Positions 50,632 to 59,494 of a stretch of 64,000 nt of DNA are shown here, piece by piece (the first letter of the stretch is position 1; every line of letters starts with the position of its first letter). The notes beneath the pieces are model-generated. The model was not told the origin of the DNA. It was given only the letters and a program-made list of their open reading frames with translations, and did not search any database. The translations under genes were made by a program, and so were the position numbers. Source of the stretch: Lentibacter algarum (GTDB lineage: Bacteria; Pseudomonadota; Alphaproteobacteria; Rhodobacterales; Rhodobacteraceae); NCBI RefSeq assembly GCF_040580765.1, contig NZ_CP158687.1, positions 2,976,001-3,040,000 of the forward strand. The letters run 5' to 3'.

Positions 50632-52629
50632 ATGGCTATTTTGCTAGGTGTGGACACAGGCGGAACATATACCGACGCAGTTTTGCTGCGCGACGAGGAA
50701 GAAGTCCTCGCCTCCGCCAAGTCTTTGACCACGCGACATGACTTAGCCATCGGAATCGGCAAGGCTGTGCAGGCGGTGCTGGATGCCTCCGGGGTCGACC
50801 CATCAACAATCGGTCTTGCTTCGCTCTCGACCACTCTAGCGACCAACGCACTTGTCGAAGGGCAGGGCGGACGAGTCGGGCTTGTCTATATCGGATTTCC
50901 TGAAAGCGACCTTGCCAAGCATGGGCTGAATGAGGCGCTTAAGGGCGATCCACAGATCGTTTTAACGGGCGGTCACGACCATGCTGGCGGCGAAGCGCAT
51001 ACGCTTGATGAAATTGGGCTTTCGGCGTGGTTAGAGACTGTTTCTGGCGTGTCTGCCTTCGCGGTTGCAAGTAAATTTGCCACCAGAAACCCCGCCCATG
51101 AGCTGCGCGCAATGGAAATGATCCGTGAGGCGACAGGTGCGCCTGTCTCTGCGTCACACCAGCTGTCTGCCAAACTCAACGGGCCAAAGCGTGCACTCAC
51201 GGCACTTCTGAATGCGCGGCTGATCGGTATGATCGACAAACTGATCGTGCGGGCCGAAGACGGGCTGCGCGACCTCGGAATCACTGCGCCATTGATGGTT
51301 GTGCGTGGCGATGGTGCGCTTATTTCCTCGGCACAGGCGCGGGAAAAACCAATCGAGACAATTCTGAGCGGACCTGCGGCCTCAATTGTCGGCGCGCAAT
51401 GGATGACGGGCGCACAGGAAGCGCTGGTCAGTGATATTGGCGGCACAACAACCGACATTGCGCTTTTGCGCGACGGACGGCCCAAGATTGACCCAGAGGG
51501 TGCGCGCGTGGGGCCCTATCGCACCATGGTTGAGGCCGTAGCAATGCGGACGAGTGGACTCGGCGGTGACAGCGAAGTGCACTTTATCACCGAGGGGCTT
51601 AAGGGCGGGCTGACACTTGGACCAAGGCGGGTCTTGCCCGTGAGTCTGATTGCGCTTGATGCGCCAGAGCTTGTCAAAAGCACGATGGAAGCGCAGTTGC
51701 GAGCGCCTGCGCCAAGCGAGTTTGACGGGAAGTTCATTAAGCGGGTGGATGGCGTGAGCCATGCGGGACTTGCACCCCGCGATGAGGCCGTTTTGGAACG
51801 GGTTGAGGGCGTGATGCCACTGAGCAAGGTGGTGCGTACGCGTATTGAGACGCAAAGCATCCGCCGACTTGTGGAGCGGGGGATTGTTCAAGTTTCTGGG
51901 GTGACGCCCTCGGACGCGAGCCATGTGCTTGGGTTGCTCGACAGCTGGGACGCAGAGGCGGCGCATCTTGCGCTTGAGTTGTTCTGCCGTCGCCGTAAGG
52001 GTGACGGGGAGCGACTGGCCAGAGAACCCGAAACGCTGGCAAGGCTGATCCTTGATCAGATGACCGAACAGACGAGTTTGGCCTTGTTAGAGACTGTTTT
52101 TGCCGAGGAGGCCGAAACGTTTGAAGCTGAGCCAGCAAGGCTCGCACGACATGAATTGCTGCGTGCCGCGCTCCTTGGGCACAGCGGGCTTATTGCGTTG
52201 ACTGCGAAAGTAAATGTGCCAGTTGTTGGCCTAGGGGCTTCGGCGAGCACATATTATCCTGATGTGGGCGGCAAGCTCGGCTGTGAGATGATCCTACCAG
52301 AGCATGCGGGCGTGGCGAATGCGCTAGGTGCGGTTGTCGGGCGAGTAACGATGCGGCGGAGCCTGTCTGTGACCAGCCCATCAGAGGGGCTTTACCGCCT
52401 TCATGCGGCGACTGGACCAGAAGACTTCACTGAGCTTGAGCCCGCGCTAAAGGCCGCCGAAGACTGGCTGCGCGCCACTGTTATTCAGGCAGCAAAAGAT
52501 GCGGGAGCAGACGACATAGAAACGTCAGCGACAAGAGAGCTGCGCCGCAGTGAAGCAGAAGCACGCGAGATTTTTGTCGAAGGCTTAGTGACTGTCGAGG
52601 CCGCAGGGCGGCCCCGAATTACTGCTTAG
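50632..52629 (+). CDS. hydantoinase/oxoprolinase family protein (HyuA type)
   Basis: 665 residues with the ASKHA ATPase signature GVDTGGTYTDAVLLRDEEEV at the start, LASLSTTLATNALVEGQGGR, and VSDIGGTTTDIALLRDG in the second lobe. HyuA-type proteins open cyclic amides such as 5-oxoproline or hydantoins using ATP, usually with a HyuB partner. No HyuB is seen next to it, so substrate and activity are uncertain. It overlaps the end of the convergent grpE by four bases. Confidence 0.88.
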   Translation: MAILLGVDTGGTYTDAVLLRDEEEVLASAKSLTTRHDLAIGIGKAVQAVLDASGVDPSTIGLASLSTTLATNALVEGQGGRVGLVYIGFPESDLAKHGLNEALKGDPQIVLTGGHDHAGGEAHTLDEIGLSAWLETVSGVSAFAVASKFATRNPAHELRAMEMIREATGAPVSASHQLSAKLNGPKRALTALLNARLIGMIDKLIVRAEDGLRDLGITAPLMVVRGDGALISSAQAREKPIETILSGPAASIVGAQWMTGAQEALVSDIGGTTTDIALLRDGRPKIDPEGARVGPYRTMVEAVAMRTSGLGGDSEVHFITEGLKGGLTLGPRRVLPVSLIALDAPELVKSTMEAQLRAPAPSEFDGKFIKRVDGVSHAGLAPRDEAVLERVEGVMPLSKVVRTRIETQSIRRLVERGIVQVSGVTPSDASHVLGLLDSWDAEAAHLALELFCRRRKGDGERLAREPETLARLILDQMTEQTSLALLETVFAEEAETFEAEPARLARHELLRAALLGHSGLIALTAKVNVPVVGLGASASTYYPDVGGKLGCEMILPEHAGVANALGAVVGRVTMRRSLSVTSPSEGLYRLHAATGPEDFTELEPALKAAEDWLRATVIQAAKDAGADDIETSATRELRRSEAEAREIFVEGLVTVEAAGRPRITA

Positions 52630-53189
52630 GACTTGGGCATAGACGACACGCCAACTTGCGACGGACGCAAGAGACGATCGTGCAGCATGAAGCCCTCTGT
52701 TGAAACCTGAATGATATCACCCGCGTTTGTGCCAGGGACGGGGGCTTCAAACATCGCTTCGTGGATGTTTGGATCAAACTTGTCACCAACTTGCGGCGCG
52801 ATGATTGTCATGCCGTGCTTTTTGAAAACATTGAGAAGCTCGCGCATTGTCAGCTCGATACCCTCGATGAGGGCGGCGGCACCTGCGCGCTGCTCTTCTG
52901 TGGCGGCTTCAAGGGCGCGCTTCATGTTGTCATAGACTGGAAGCATATCACGCGCGAGCTTTGAACCACCGTATTGCTCGGCATCGCGGCGCATTTTGTC
53001 GCCACGTTTGCGCGCGTTTTCGGCATCGGCCAAAGCGCGCATGAACTTGTCTTTGAGCGCGTCACGCTCAGCGCGAAGCTCATCAAGCTCGTATTCTTCA
53101 GGGAGCGGCTCGGAGAGCTCTTCGGACATTTCGTCCAGCTCGGCCTGCTCGATATCATCCAGGAAATCGTCTTCTCTGCGATCTGCCAT
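52626..53189 (-). CDS. grpE: nucleotide exchange factor GrpE
   Basis: Releases ADP from DnaK. 187 residues: an acidic N-terminus, a long coiled coil (LRAERDALKDKFMRALADAE, NARKRGDKMRRDAEQYG), and the beta-domain at the C-terminus (EGIELTMRELLNVFKKHGMT, GDKFDPNIHEAMFEAPVPGT). ATG at 53189 (MADRRED) is used; the frame is open 13 codons more but that part lies in the gap to hrcA. It follows hrcA by ten bases in the same direction, the usual alphaproteobacterial heat-shock arrangement. Confidence 0.95.
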   Translation of the reverse strand: MADRREDDFLDDIEQAELDEMSEELSEPLPEEYELDELRAERDALKDKFMRALADAENARKRGDKMRRDAEQYGGSKLARDMLPVYDNMKRALEAATEEQRAGAAALIEGIELTMRELLNVFKKHGMTIIAPQVGDKFDPNIHEAMFEAPVPGTNAGDIIQVSTEGFMLHDRLLRPSQVGVSSMPKS

Positions 53190-53199
53190 GTCGTCACCT

Positions 53200-54261
53200 T
53201 TAACTTCGGTTGGATATAAGCTTGCCAACCAACTGCGCTGTATAATCGACTATCGGAACAATGCGGCCATAGTTCAGCCTCGTGGGCCCTATGACGCCAA
53301 CAGCGCCGATAATCTTTCGATCAGCGTTCATATATGGAGAGACAACCAAAGAGGAACCCGAAAGTGAAAAAAGTTTGTTCTCTGAGCCAATAAAAATGCG
53401 TACACCCTCACCTTCTTCCGTGAGTTGGAGGAATTCGACGATATCTCGCTTGCGCTCTAGGTCATCAAACAGGGTTTTGATACGCTCAAACCCCTCTGTT
53501 TCAGACTCAGCAATCAAATTGGAACGGCCACGGACAATCAAGCGTTCGTAGCTTTCACCTTGGCCTTCCCAGACTGCGAGGCCGCTATCGACCAGCTGGC
53601 GCGCCAGAACGTCGATCTCTTGGCGGCGGTTGTCGATTTCGCGGCGGATGGTTGTGCCAAGCTCTGTGAGGGTCTTTCCCTCCGCGAGCGCATTGAGAAA
53701 GTTTGCCGCTTCGCGCATTGAGCTTGGGGTCGCGCCCAAGGGCGGATTGAAGACACGGTTTTCAACATGGCCATCGGAGAAGACCAGAACAACAAGTGCA
53801 CGATCCGCAGCAAGAGGGACAAACTCGATATGTTTGATCGCTGCTTCATGCTTTGGCGCAAGAACGAGCGATGCACCCTGTGTAACACCCGAAAGCGCGG
53901 CGCCGACACGGTCAAGTAGGCCGCCCACATCGCCAGAGTTGCGACCCATTGTTTCATCAATGCGCTGCCGGTCATTTGTCTCAAGCTCATTCACTTCGAG
54001 AAGGCCGTCAACAAACATGCGCAAGCCTTGCTGCGTTGGAATGCGGCCAGCACTTGTATGAGGGCTGCCAAGAAGCCCCATAAACTCAAGATCAGACATA
54101 ACGTTGCGCACGGTTGCTGCGCTCACCTTTTCGCTCATCGTGCGGGTGAGGGTGCGCGAACCGACAGGATCACCTGAATCCAGATAGCCCTGCACGACGC
54201 GTCGAAAGACTTCGCGCGTACGATCGTTCATTTCGGATAGAAGCTGTGAATTGTCACTCAT
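53200..54261 (-). CDS. hrcA: heat-inducible transcription repressor HrcA
   Basis: Represses groESL-type operons at CIRCE elements. 353 residues. Winged helix at the N-terminus (NDRTREVFRRVVQGYLDSGD, VSAATVRNVMSDLEFMGLLG, SPHTSAGRIPT), then the GAF-like domain, ending in VGVIGPTRLNYGRIVPIVDY. ATG at 54261 (MSDNSQLL) is correct; the same frame stays open across the divergent rph gene, which is a shadow. No CIRCE was found in the window. Confidence 0.95.
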   Translation of the reverse strand: MSDNSQLLSEMNDRTREVFRRVVQGYLDSGDPVGSRTLTRTMSEKVSAATVRNVMSDLEFMGLLGSPHTSAGRIPTQQGLRMFVDGLLEVNELETNDRQRIDETMGRNSGDVGGLLDRVGAALSGVTQGASLVLAPKHEAAIKHIEFVPLAADRALVVLVFSDGHVENRVFNPPLGATPSSMREAANFLNALAEGKTLTELGTTIRREIDNRRQEIDVLARQLVDSGLAVWEGQGESYERLIVRGRSNLIAESETEGFERIKTLFDDLERKRDIVEFLQLTEEGEGVRIFIGSENKLFSLSGSSLVVSPYMNADRKIIGAVGVIGPTRLNYGRIVPIVDYTAQLVGKLISNRS

Positions 54262-54373
54262 TTGGGCTTTCCTCGCGCAGCATTTAAGAACCACGCGCTC
54301 CGAAAGGTCAATCGGGCTTGTGTTATAGGGGTTGGGCCTTGTATCCCAACGGGAACAACAAAAGGATTTTGTA

Positions 54374-55090
54374 ATGCGACCTTCAGGCCGAAGCCTAGAC
54401 CAAATGCGCGATGTAACCATCGAGACAAATGTAACGAAACATGCGGAAGGCTCCTGCATGATCAAGGTCGGGGACACACATGTTCTTTGCACCGCGACAC
54501 TGGAAGAACGTGTACCGCCATTTGTAAAAGGCTCAGGCCTCGGATGGGTCACCGCAGAATACGGGATGCTTCCACGCTCAACCACAAGCCGTATGCGCCG
54601 TGAAGCGACAGCCGGAAAGCAAGGCGGACGCACCGTAGAAATCCAACGCTTGATTGGCCGCTCGTTGCGTGCGGGTGTTGACCGTGTTGCACTTGGTGAA
54701 CGCCAGATCACAATTGACTGTGACGTTATCCAAGCTGACGGCGGCACGCGCTGTGCTGCGATCACGGGCGGTTGGGTTGCTCTGAAGCTTGCAGTGAACA
54801 AACTGATGAAAACAGGCGCTGTGATCACCGATCCGCTGATTGACCCTGTGGCAGCTGTGTCTTGCGGGATCTATGCAGGCCAATCTGTCCTCGATCTGGA
54901 TTATCCAGAAGACAGCGAAGCTGGTGTTGACGGAAACTTCATTATGACAGGTTCCAAAAAGCTGATCGAAGTTCAAATGTCTGCGGAAGGCCAAGTCTTT
55001 AGCCGTGCACAAATGAACGAGCTTATGGACCTCGCCGAAAAAGGCGTGAGCGAACTTGTCGCGCTTCAGAAGGCAGCGACCAGTGCGTAA
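54374..55090 (+). CDS. rph: ribonuclease PH
   Basis: Phosphorolytic 3'-5' exoribonuclease that trims tRNA precursors. 238 residues with [59 protein letters not shown], and [23 protein letters not shown] at 54374 matches the family start; GGATTTTGT upstream is a weak ribosome-binding site. Divergent from hrcA and overlapping rdgB by eight bases. Confidence 0.96.
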   Translation: MRPSGRSLDQMRDVTIETNVTKHAEGSCMIKVGDTHVLCTATLEERVPPFVKGSGLGWVTAEYGMLPRSTTSRMRREATAGKQGGRTVEIQRLIGRSLRAGVDRVALGERQITIDCDVIQADGGTRCAAITGGWVALKLAVNKLMKTGAVITDPLIDPVAAVSCGIYAGQSVLDLDYPEDSEAGVDGNFIMTGSKKLIEVQMSAEGQVFSRAQMNELMDLAEKGVSELVALQKAATSA

Positions 55091-55691
55091 GTTTGACGGA
55101 GACCATCTGGTTATTGCAAGCCACAACAAAGGCAAGCTACGTGAAATCGCCGAGCTTCTTGCGCCTTTTGGCGTCAAGGTCAGCTCGGCGGCGGAGCATG
55201 GACTGGAAGAGCCAGATGAAACCGAAGATACTTTTGTCGGCAATGCGCGGATCAAAGCGCATTTTGCCGCGAAGGCGACGGGCCTACCCGCTTTGTCAGA
55301 CGACAGTGGAATAGTTGTGGATGCACTTGGCGGTGCACCTGGTGTTTACACTGCGGACTGGGCCGAAACGCCAAACGGGCGCGACTTTGGTATGGCGATG
55401 GAAAAGGTCTGGACCTTGCTCGACACCAAGATGGCACCATTTCCACGCACCGCGGCTTTTAAGGCGACACTTTGCCTTGCTTGGCCTGACGGGCACGACG
55501 AAATCTTTGAAGGTGAGGTAAAGGGAGAGGTTGTCTGGCCCCTGCGCGGCGTAGATGGCTTTGGATTTGACCCCATGTTTCAGCCCTTGGGCAAAAGCGA
55601 AACCTTCGGGGAAATGGACCCCGCAGAAAAGAACGCAATGAGCCATCGGCAGGATGCTTTTGATAAGCTTGTGAAGCGCTGCTTTGAGTAG
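55083..55691 (+). CDS. rdgB: dITP/XTP pyrophosphatase
   Basis: Hydrolyses non-canonical purine nucleoside triphosphates to keep them out of DNA. 202 residues with [20 protein letters not shown] at the start, [32 protein letters not shown], and [14 protein letters not shown] at 55083 overlaps the last codons of rph and gives the normal N-terminus; the frame is open to 55056 inside rph. The last codons overlap hemW. Confidence 0.94.
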   Translation: MRKFDGDHLVIASHNKGKLREIAELLAPFGVKVSSAAEHGLEEPDETEDTFVGNARIKAHFAAKATGLPALSDDSGIVVDALGGAPGVYTADWAETPNGRDFGMAMEKVWTLLDTKMAPFPRTAAFKATLCLAWPDGHDEIFEGEVKGEVVWPLRGVDGFGFDPMFQPLGKSETFGEMDPAEKNAMSHRQDAFDKLVKRCFE

Positions 55692-56841
55692 CGATTGGGA
55701 ACATGGCGGCTTCGGCATTTATGTGCATTGGCCGTTTTGTGAGGCCAAATGCCCTTACTGCGACTTCAACAGTCATGTTGTGCGCGAAATCGACCAGTTG
55801 CGCTGGCTTAGAGCCTATCTTTCAGAAATTGAACGCTACGGGAGAGAGCTTCCTGGGCGCGTTGTCTCTAGCGTTTTTTTTGGCGGCGGCACGCCAAGCT
55901 TGATGAACCCCGATGTTGTTGCGGGGGTCATCGACAAAATCAAAGCCACATGGCCTGTGGCCAATGATTTGGAAGTGACGCTTGAGGCAAACCCTGGCTC
56001 AGTCGAGGCAGGGAGATTTCGGGCCTATCAAGAGGGAGGCGTTAGCCGCATTTCTATGGGTGTTCAGGCGCTGAACGATCCTGATTTGCGGCGCTTGGGG
56101 CGAATACACAACGTTAAAGAAGCACAAGCCGCCTTTCAAATTGCACGCAACACTTTTGAGAACGTCAGCTTTGATCTGATTTACGCGCGACAAGGCCAGA
56201 CGCCCGAGGCGTGGCGTGCGGAGTTAAACGAAGCCTTGGCGCTCGCTGTGGACCATCTTTCGCTCTATCAGCTCACCATTGAGCAAGGCACCGCTTTTGG
56301 CGACAGATACAACGCAGGAAAACTGCGAGATCTGCCCGACGATGACGATGCAGCAGAGATGTATGAAATCACTCAAGATGTTTGTGGTCAGGCTGGCCTA
56401 TCTGCCTACGAAGTTTCGAACCATGCCCGCTCGGGTGCCGAATGTAGGCACAATCTGATCTATTGGCGCTATGGGGACTACGTCGGAATTGGGCCAGGAG
56501 CACATGGCCGCATCACCCCGACGGATACGCGCTGCGCCACAGAAGCATATCGCCAGCCTAACGCTTGGCTCGGGGCAGCAGAGAGCGGAACAGGTGACAA
56601 GCTACGCGAAATCTTGACACATGAAGACGAAGCGACAGAGCTTTTGTTGATGGGGATGCGCCTGTCTGAAGGAGTTAGCCTCAGCCGCTATGAGGCCCTT
56701 GCACAACGTAAGCTAAAGCCAAGCGCACTCGCGGAGCTGCTAGAGCTCGGCATGGTGGCGCAAGCCGGGGACAGGCTTATCGCGAGCGAGAAGGGCCGCT
56801 TTGTGCTAAATTCAGTTCTAAACAAGCTGCTGGAAGATTAA
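55684..56841 (+). CDS. hemW: radical SAM heme chaperone HemW
   Basis: Oxygen-independent coproporphyrinogen oxidase homologue that handles heme insertion. 385 residues. IYVHWPFCEAKCPYCDFNSH holds the Cys-x3-Cys-x2-Cys motif with the extra Phe-x-Cys region; VSSVFFGGGTPSLM and SRISMGVQALNDPDLRRLGR follow. It lacks nothing obvious. Start is TTG at 55684, overlapping the end of rdgB by eight bases, as expected in the rph-rdgB-hemW run. Confidence 0.93.
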   Translation: MSSDWEHGGFGIYVHWPFCEAKCPYCDFNSHVVREIDQLRWLRAYLSEIERYGRELPGRVVSSVFFGGGTPSLMNPDVVAGVIDKIKATWPVANDLEVTLEANPGSVEAGRFRAYQEGGVSRISMGVQALNDPDLRRLGRIHNVKEAQAAFQIARNTFENVSFDLIYARQGQTPEAWRAELNEALALAVDHLSLYQLTIEQGTAFGDRYNAGKLRDLPDDDDAAEMYEITQDVCGQAGLSAYEVSNHARSGAECRHNLIYWRYGDYVGIGPGAHGRITPTDTRCATEAYRQPNAWLGAAESGTGDKLREILTHEDEATELLLMGMRLSEGVSLSRYEALAQRKLKPSALAELLELGMVAQAGDRLIASEKGRFVLNSVLNKLLED

Positions 56842-57192
56842 ATGCGTATTGTTTGGCTGATATTTGGGGTGTTGTCGCTTGGTGCTGGCTTTGTGGGTGT
56901 GGTTCTACCGCTCGTACCAACAGTTCCATTTCTCTTGCTGGCCGCCTTCTGTTTTGCTCGCTCTTCAGAGCGGCTTCACAACTGGCTCGTTACGCATCCA
57001 AAGTTTGGCCCATCGATCATGGACTGGCGCGAGCGTGGCGCCATTTCATTGCGCGCAAAACGCATGGCAACCGTCTCCATTGTGGCGGTTTTCATGCTTT
57101 CTGTTCTGATCGGACTAAAGCTTACACTGCTCGCCATACAAGCCCTGGCGCTTGGATGTGTGCTTTTGTTTATCTGGTCTCGCCCAAACTGA
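56842..57192 (+). CDS. YbaN-family (DUF454) membrane protein
   Basis: 116 residues, three membrane segments (IFGVLSLGAGFVGVVLPLVP, FLLLAAFCFARSSERLH, VSIVAVFMLSVLIGLKLTLL). LGAGFVGVVLPLVPTVPFLL with CFARSS is the DUF454 signature. Function unknown. It starts immediately after the hemW stop and ends next to the convergent parB. Confidence 0.88.
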   Translation: MRIVWLIFGVLSLGAGFVGVVLPLVPTVPFLLLAAFCFARSSERLHNWLVTHPKFGPSIMDWRERGAISLRAKRMATVSIVAVFMLSVLIGLKLTLLAIQALALGCVLLFIWSRPN

Positions 57193-58077
57193 TCAACTCA
57201 ACTTTGCGCAAAGACCATCAAGCTCATCGAGCGTTTCATAGCGGATCGTGATTTGTCCAGACTCGCCGCCAGCGGAGTGATTCAAACTCACTTTCATTCC
57301 AAGCGCCGCTGAAAGATCGGCCTCAAGGGCAAGCGTATCAGCATCTTTGTCGAGCTTACGCGCAGTTCGTGGTTTGGGCGCGGGGGCGCTTTCTTTCTTC
57401 ACAAGCTGCTCGGCTCCGCGGACAGAGAGACCCTTCTTCACAATCTCTCGCGCTAACAAAGCTGGATTTTCCGCAGTGATCAAAGCGCGCGCGTGCCCAG
57501 CTGTCAGCTCGCCCTTATTGAGTAGCGCCAAAACTTCGTCCGGCAAAGACAGCAATCGCATCTGGTTTGCGATGTGGCTTCGGCTTTTGCCCAATGCTTG
57601 GGCTAGCTTCTCTTGAGTATGACCAAACTTATCTATCAGCTGACGGTACCCCGTCGCTTCCTCAACGGGGTTAAGATCGGCGCGCTGGATATTTTCAATA
57701 ATAGCGACCTCGAGAACCTCGATATCATCAAAGTCTCTAATGATAACAGGTACTTGATGTAATTGAGCCTTTTGGGAAGCCCGCCAGCGGCGCTCGCCAG
57801 CCACAATCTGATAAACGCCATCCTGCCCAGGATAAGGGCGCACAATAATGGGCTGGATAACCCCTTTTTCGCGGATAGATTCCGCAAGATCAATCAAAGC
57901 CTCATTGTCAAAGTGACGGCGGGGCTGTTCAGGGTTTGGCTTTACTTGCTCAATCGGGATCATCAGATCCGAACGGCGCGGCGTAGTTGCTGGTGACTCA
58001 GCTTCGCTTTGTACTTCCGCCATAAGAGCCGAGAGACCGCGACCAAGCCCGCGAGATTTGCTTTTCTTATCGACCAT
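57193..58077 (-). CDS. parB: chromosome partitioning protein ParB
   Basis: CTPase that loads at parS and spreads to form the segregation complex. 294 residues. N-terminal RGLGRGLSALMAE (ParA-contact region), then IPIEQVKPNPEQPRRHFDNE, IVAGERRWRASQKA and IENIQRADLNPVEEATGYRQ with the GERR and NIQR signatures. The HTH (ALGKSRSHIANQMRLLSLPD) and C-terminal dimer domain follow. Nine bases after parA. Two parS sites lie 1.4 and 3.3 kb upstream. Confidence 0.96.
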   Translation of the reverse strand: MVDKKSKSRGLGRGLSALMAEVQSEAESPATTPRRSDLMIPIEQVKPNPEQPRRHFDNEALIDLAESIREKGVIQPIIVRPYPGQDGVYQIVAGERRWRASQKAQLHQVPVIIRDFDDIEVLEVAIIENIQRADLNPVEEATGYRQLIDKFGHTQEKLAQALGKSRSHIANQMRLLSLPDEVLALLNKGELTAGHARALITAENPALLAREIVKKGLSVRGAEQLVKKESAPAPKPRTARKLDKDADTLALEADLSAALGMKVSLNHSAGGESGQITIRYETLDELDGLCAKLS

Positions 58078-58086
58078 CTTGCTCTC

Positions 58087-58902
58087 CTAGCGCTTCTTTA
58101 CAGCGTTGTTTTTAATCACTTCTTTCCCAAGCGCACGATAGGCCATAGCGCCCTTCGACGTCGGATCGTAACTCAGAACAGGCATCGCAAACGACGGCGC
58201 TTCGCTCACCCGAACGTTGCGCGGAATAACAGTTTTGAAGACAAGATCGCCCAGATTATCGCGCGCATCAGCTTCCACCTGCTGAGACAGGTTGTTGCGA
58301 CTGTCATACATCGTTAAGACAATGCCCTCAATCCGGAGGTTGGGGTTGGCCACTTCACGCATTTCTCGAATTGTTAACATAAGCTGCGAAAGGCCCTCGA
58401 GCGCGAAAAACTCACTTTGGAGTGGGACCAGAACAGAGTCAGCCGCAACCATAGCGTTTACTGTCAGGAGATTGAGCGACGGCGGGCAATCCACGAGAAT
58501 ATAGTCGAATGCAAATCCATCAATATCGGGCTGCTTAAGAGCATCACGAAGTAGGTGATTGCGCTTTTCATTGGTATAAAGCTCAATATCTGCTGAGCTC
58601 AAATCAACCGTAGCCGGAACGATACTTACTCGTTTTGTTTCTGTTGACTGAATGATTTGATTGAGCGGCGTATCTTCCAAAAGAAGATCGTAAGTCGTGA
58701 AGTCTCTGTTCTCACGATCAATTCCGAGGCCAGTGGAGGCGTTGCCCTGCGGGTCCAGATCAACCAAAAGAATGTTTTTCTTAGCTTCTGCAAGAGCAGC
58801 GGCCAAATTAATGGCAGTGGTCGTCTTCCCAACGCCACCTTTTTGATTTGCGATGGCAATTATCTTAGCTGCAGGCGGCCTAGAAAGATCAGACACGTTC
58901 AA
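58087..58902 (-). CDS. parA: chromosome partitioning ATPase ParA
   Basis: Walker-type ATPase that moves ParB-parS complexes. 271 residues with the deviant Walker A ANQKGGVGKTTTAINLAAAL at about residue 18, LLVDLDPQGNASTGLG (motif A'), and ILVDCPPSLNLLTVNAM (Walker B). Overlaps the end of rsmG by 14 bases. Confidence 0.96.
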   Translation of the reverse strand: MNVSDLSRPPAAKIIAIANQKGGVGKTTTAINLAAALAEAKKNILLVDLDPQGNASTGLGIDRENRDFTTYDLLLEDTPLNQIIQSTETKRVSIVPATVDLSSADIELYTNEKRNHLLRDALKQPDIDGFAFDYILVDCPPSLNLLTVNAMVAADSVLVPLQSEFFALEGLSQLMLTIREMREVANPNLRIEGIVLTMYDSRNNLSQQVEADARDNLGDLVFKTVIPRNVRVSEAPSFAMPVLSYDPTSKGAMAYRALGKEVIKNNAVKKR

Positions 58903-59494
58903 TTCCTTTGATAACTAACAGAACCGCTTCAACATTGGTCTCACTTGTGACCTCTTCGTAATCAAACTGCCAGACTTCTTGGGCCTTTTGAAGCTCAGTT
59001 CGCCAGTTTTTACCTTTTAAAAAGAAGGCTGTGCCCTCTTTTTTCAAATGTTGTTCTGCAAATTCCAGTAACAGTGATAAGTCAGCCAACGCGCGTGCTG
59101 TGAGAACATCGGCGCTTTGCGCCGGAGCCTTCTCGATGCGCTCGGTCAAAACTGTCGCCGATACGCCCGTTTCTCGCAGAACGGTCCGAAGAAACGCTGA
59201 TTTTCTTTGATCGCTTTCTATCATCGTGATCAAGGCTTCAGGACGGGCCTCTGAACTGGCTATCGCCAACACAAGCCCTGGAAATCCACCGCCACTGCCT
59301 ATGTCTACAATATGTTGGGGGCCATCCGGAATATGCCGCATTATCTGGAGAGAATCGATAATGTGGCGATCCCAAAGATCGTCAATGGTCGACTTTGCCA
59401 CCAGGTTTATCTTTGGATTCCACTTGATAAGAGTATCAGCATAAACCTGAAGTTTCGCCAATGTTTCACGTGAAACACTCTCTAAGCCTTTCAT
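58889..59494 (-). CDS. rsmG: 16S rRNA (guanine527-N7)-methyltransferase
   Basis: SAM-dependent methyltransferase acting on the 530 loop of 16S rRNA. 201 residues with [20 protein letters not shown] (SAM loop) and [20 protein letters not shown]. Its N-terminus [14 protein letters not shown] is partly encoded by a parS site. ATG overlaps the mnmG stop (ATGA). Confidence 0.95.
   Translation of the reverse strand: MKGLESVSRETLAKLQVYADTLIKWNPKINLVAKSTIDDLWDRHIIDSLQIMRHIPDGPQHIVDIGSGGGFPGLVLAIASSEARPEALITMIESDQRKSAFLRTVLRETGVSATVLTERIEKAPAQSADVLTARALADLSLLLEFAEQHLKKEGTAFFLKGKNWRTELQKAQEVWQFDYEEVTSETNVEAVLLVIKGIERV
59462..59477. promoter_or_regulatory. parS: parS site 1
   Basis: TGTTTCACGTGAAACA, a perfect palindromic ParB-binding site, inside the rsmG coding sequence just after its start. 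Confidence 0.95.

Noticed and set aside
54262..54828. N-terminal extension of hrcA
   Set aside because: It lies antisense to rph; the family start is at 54261.
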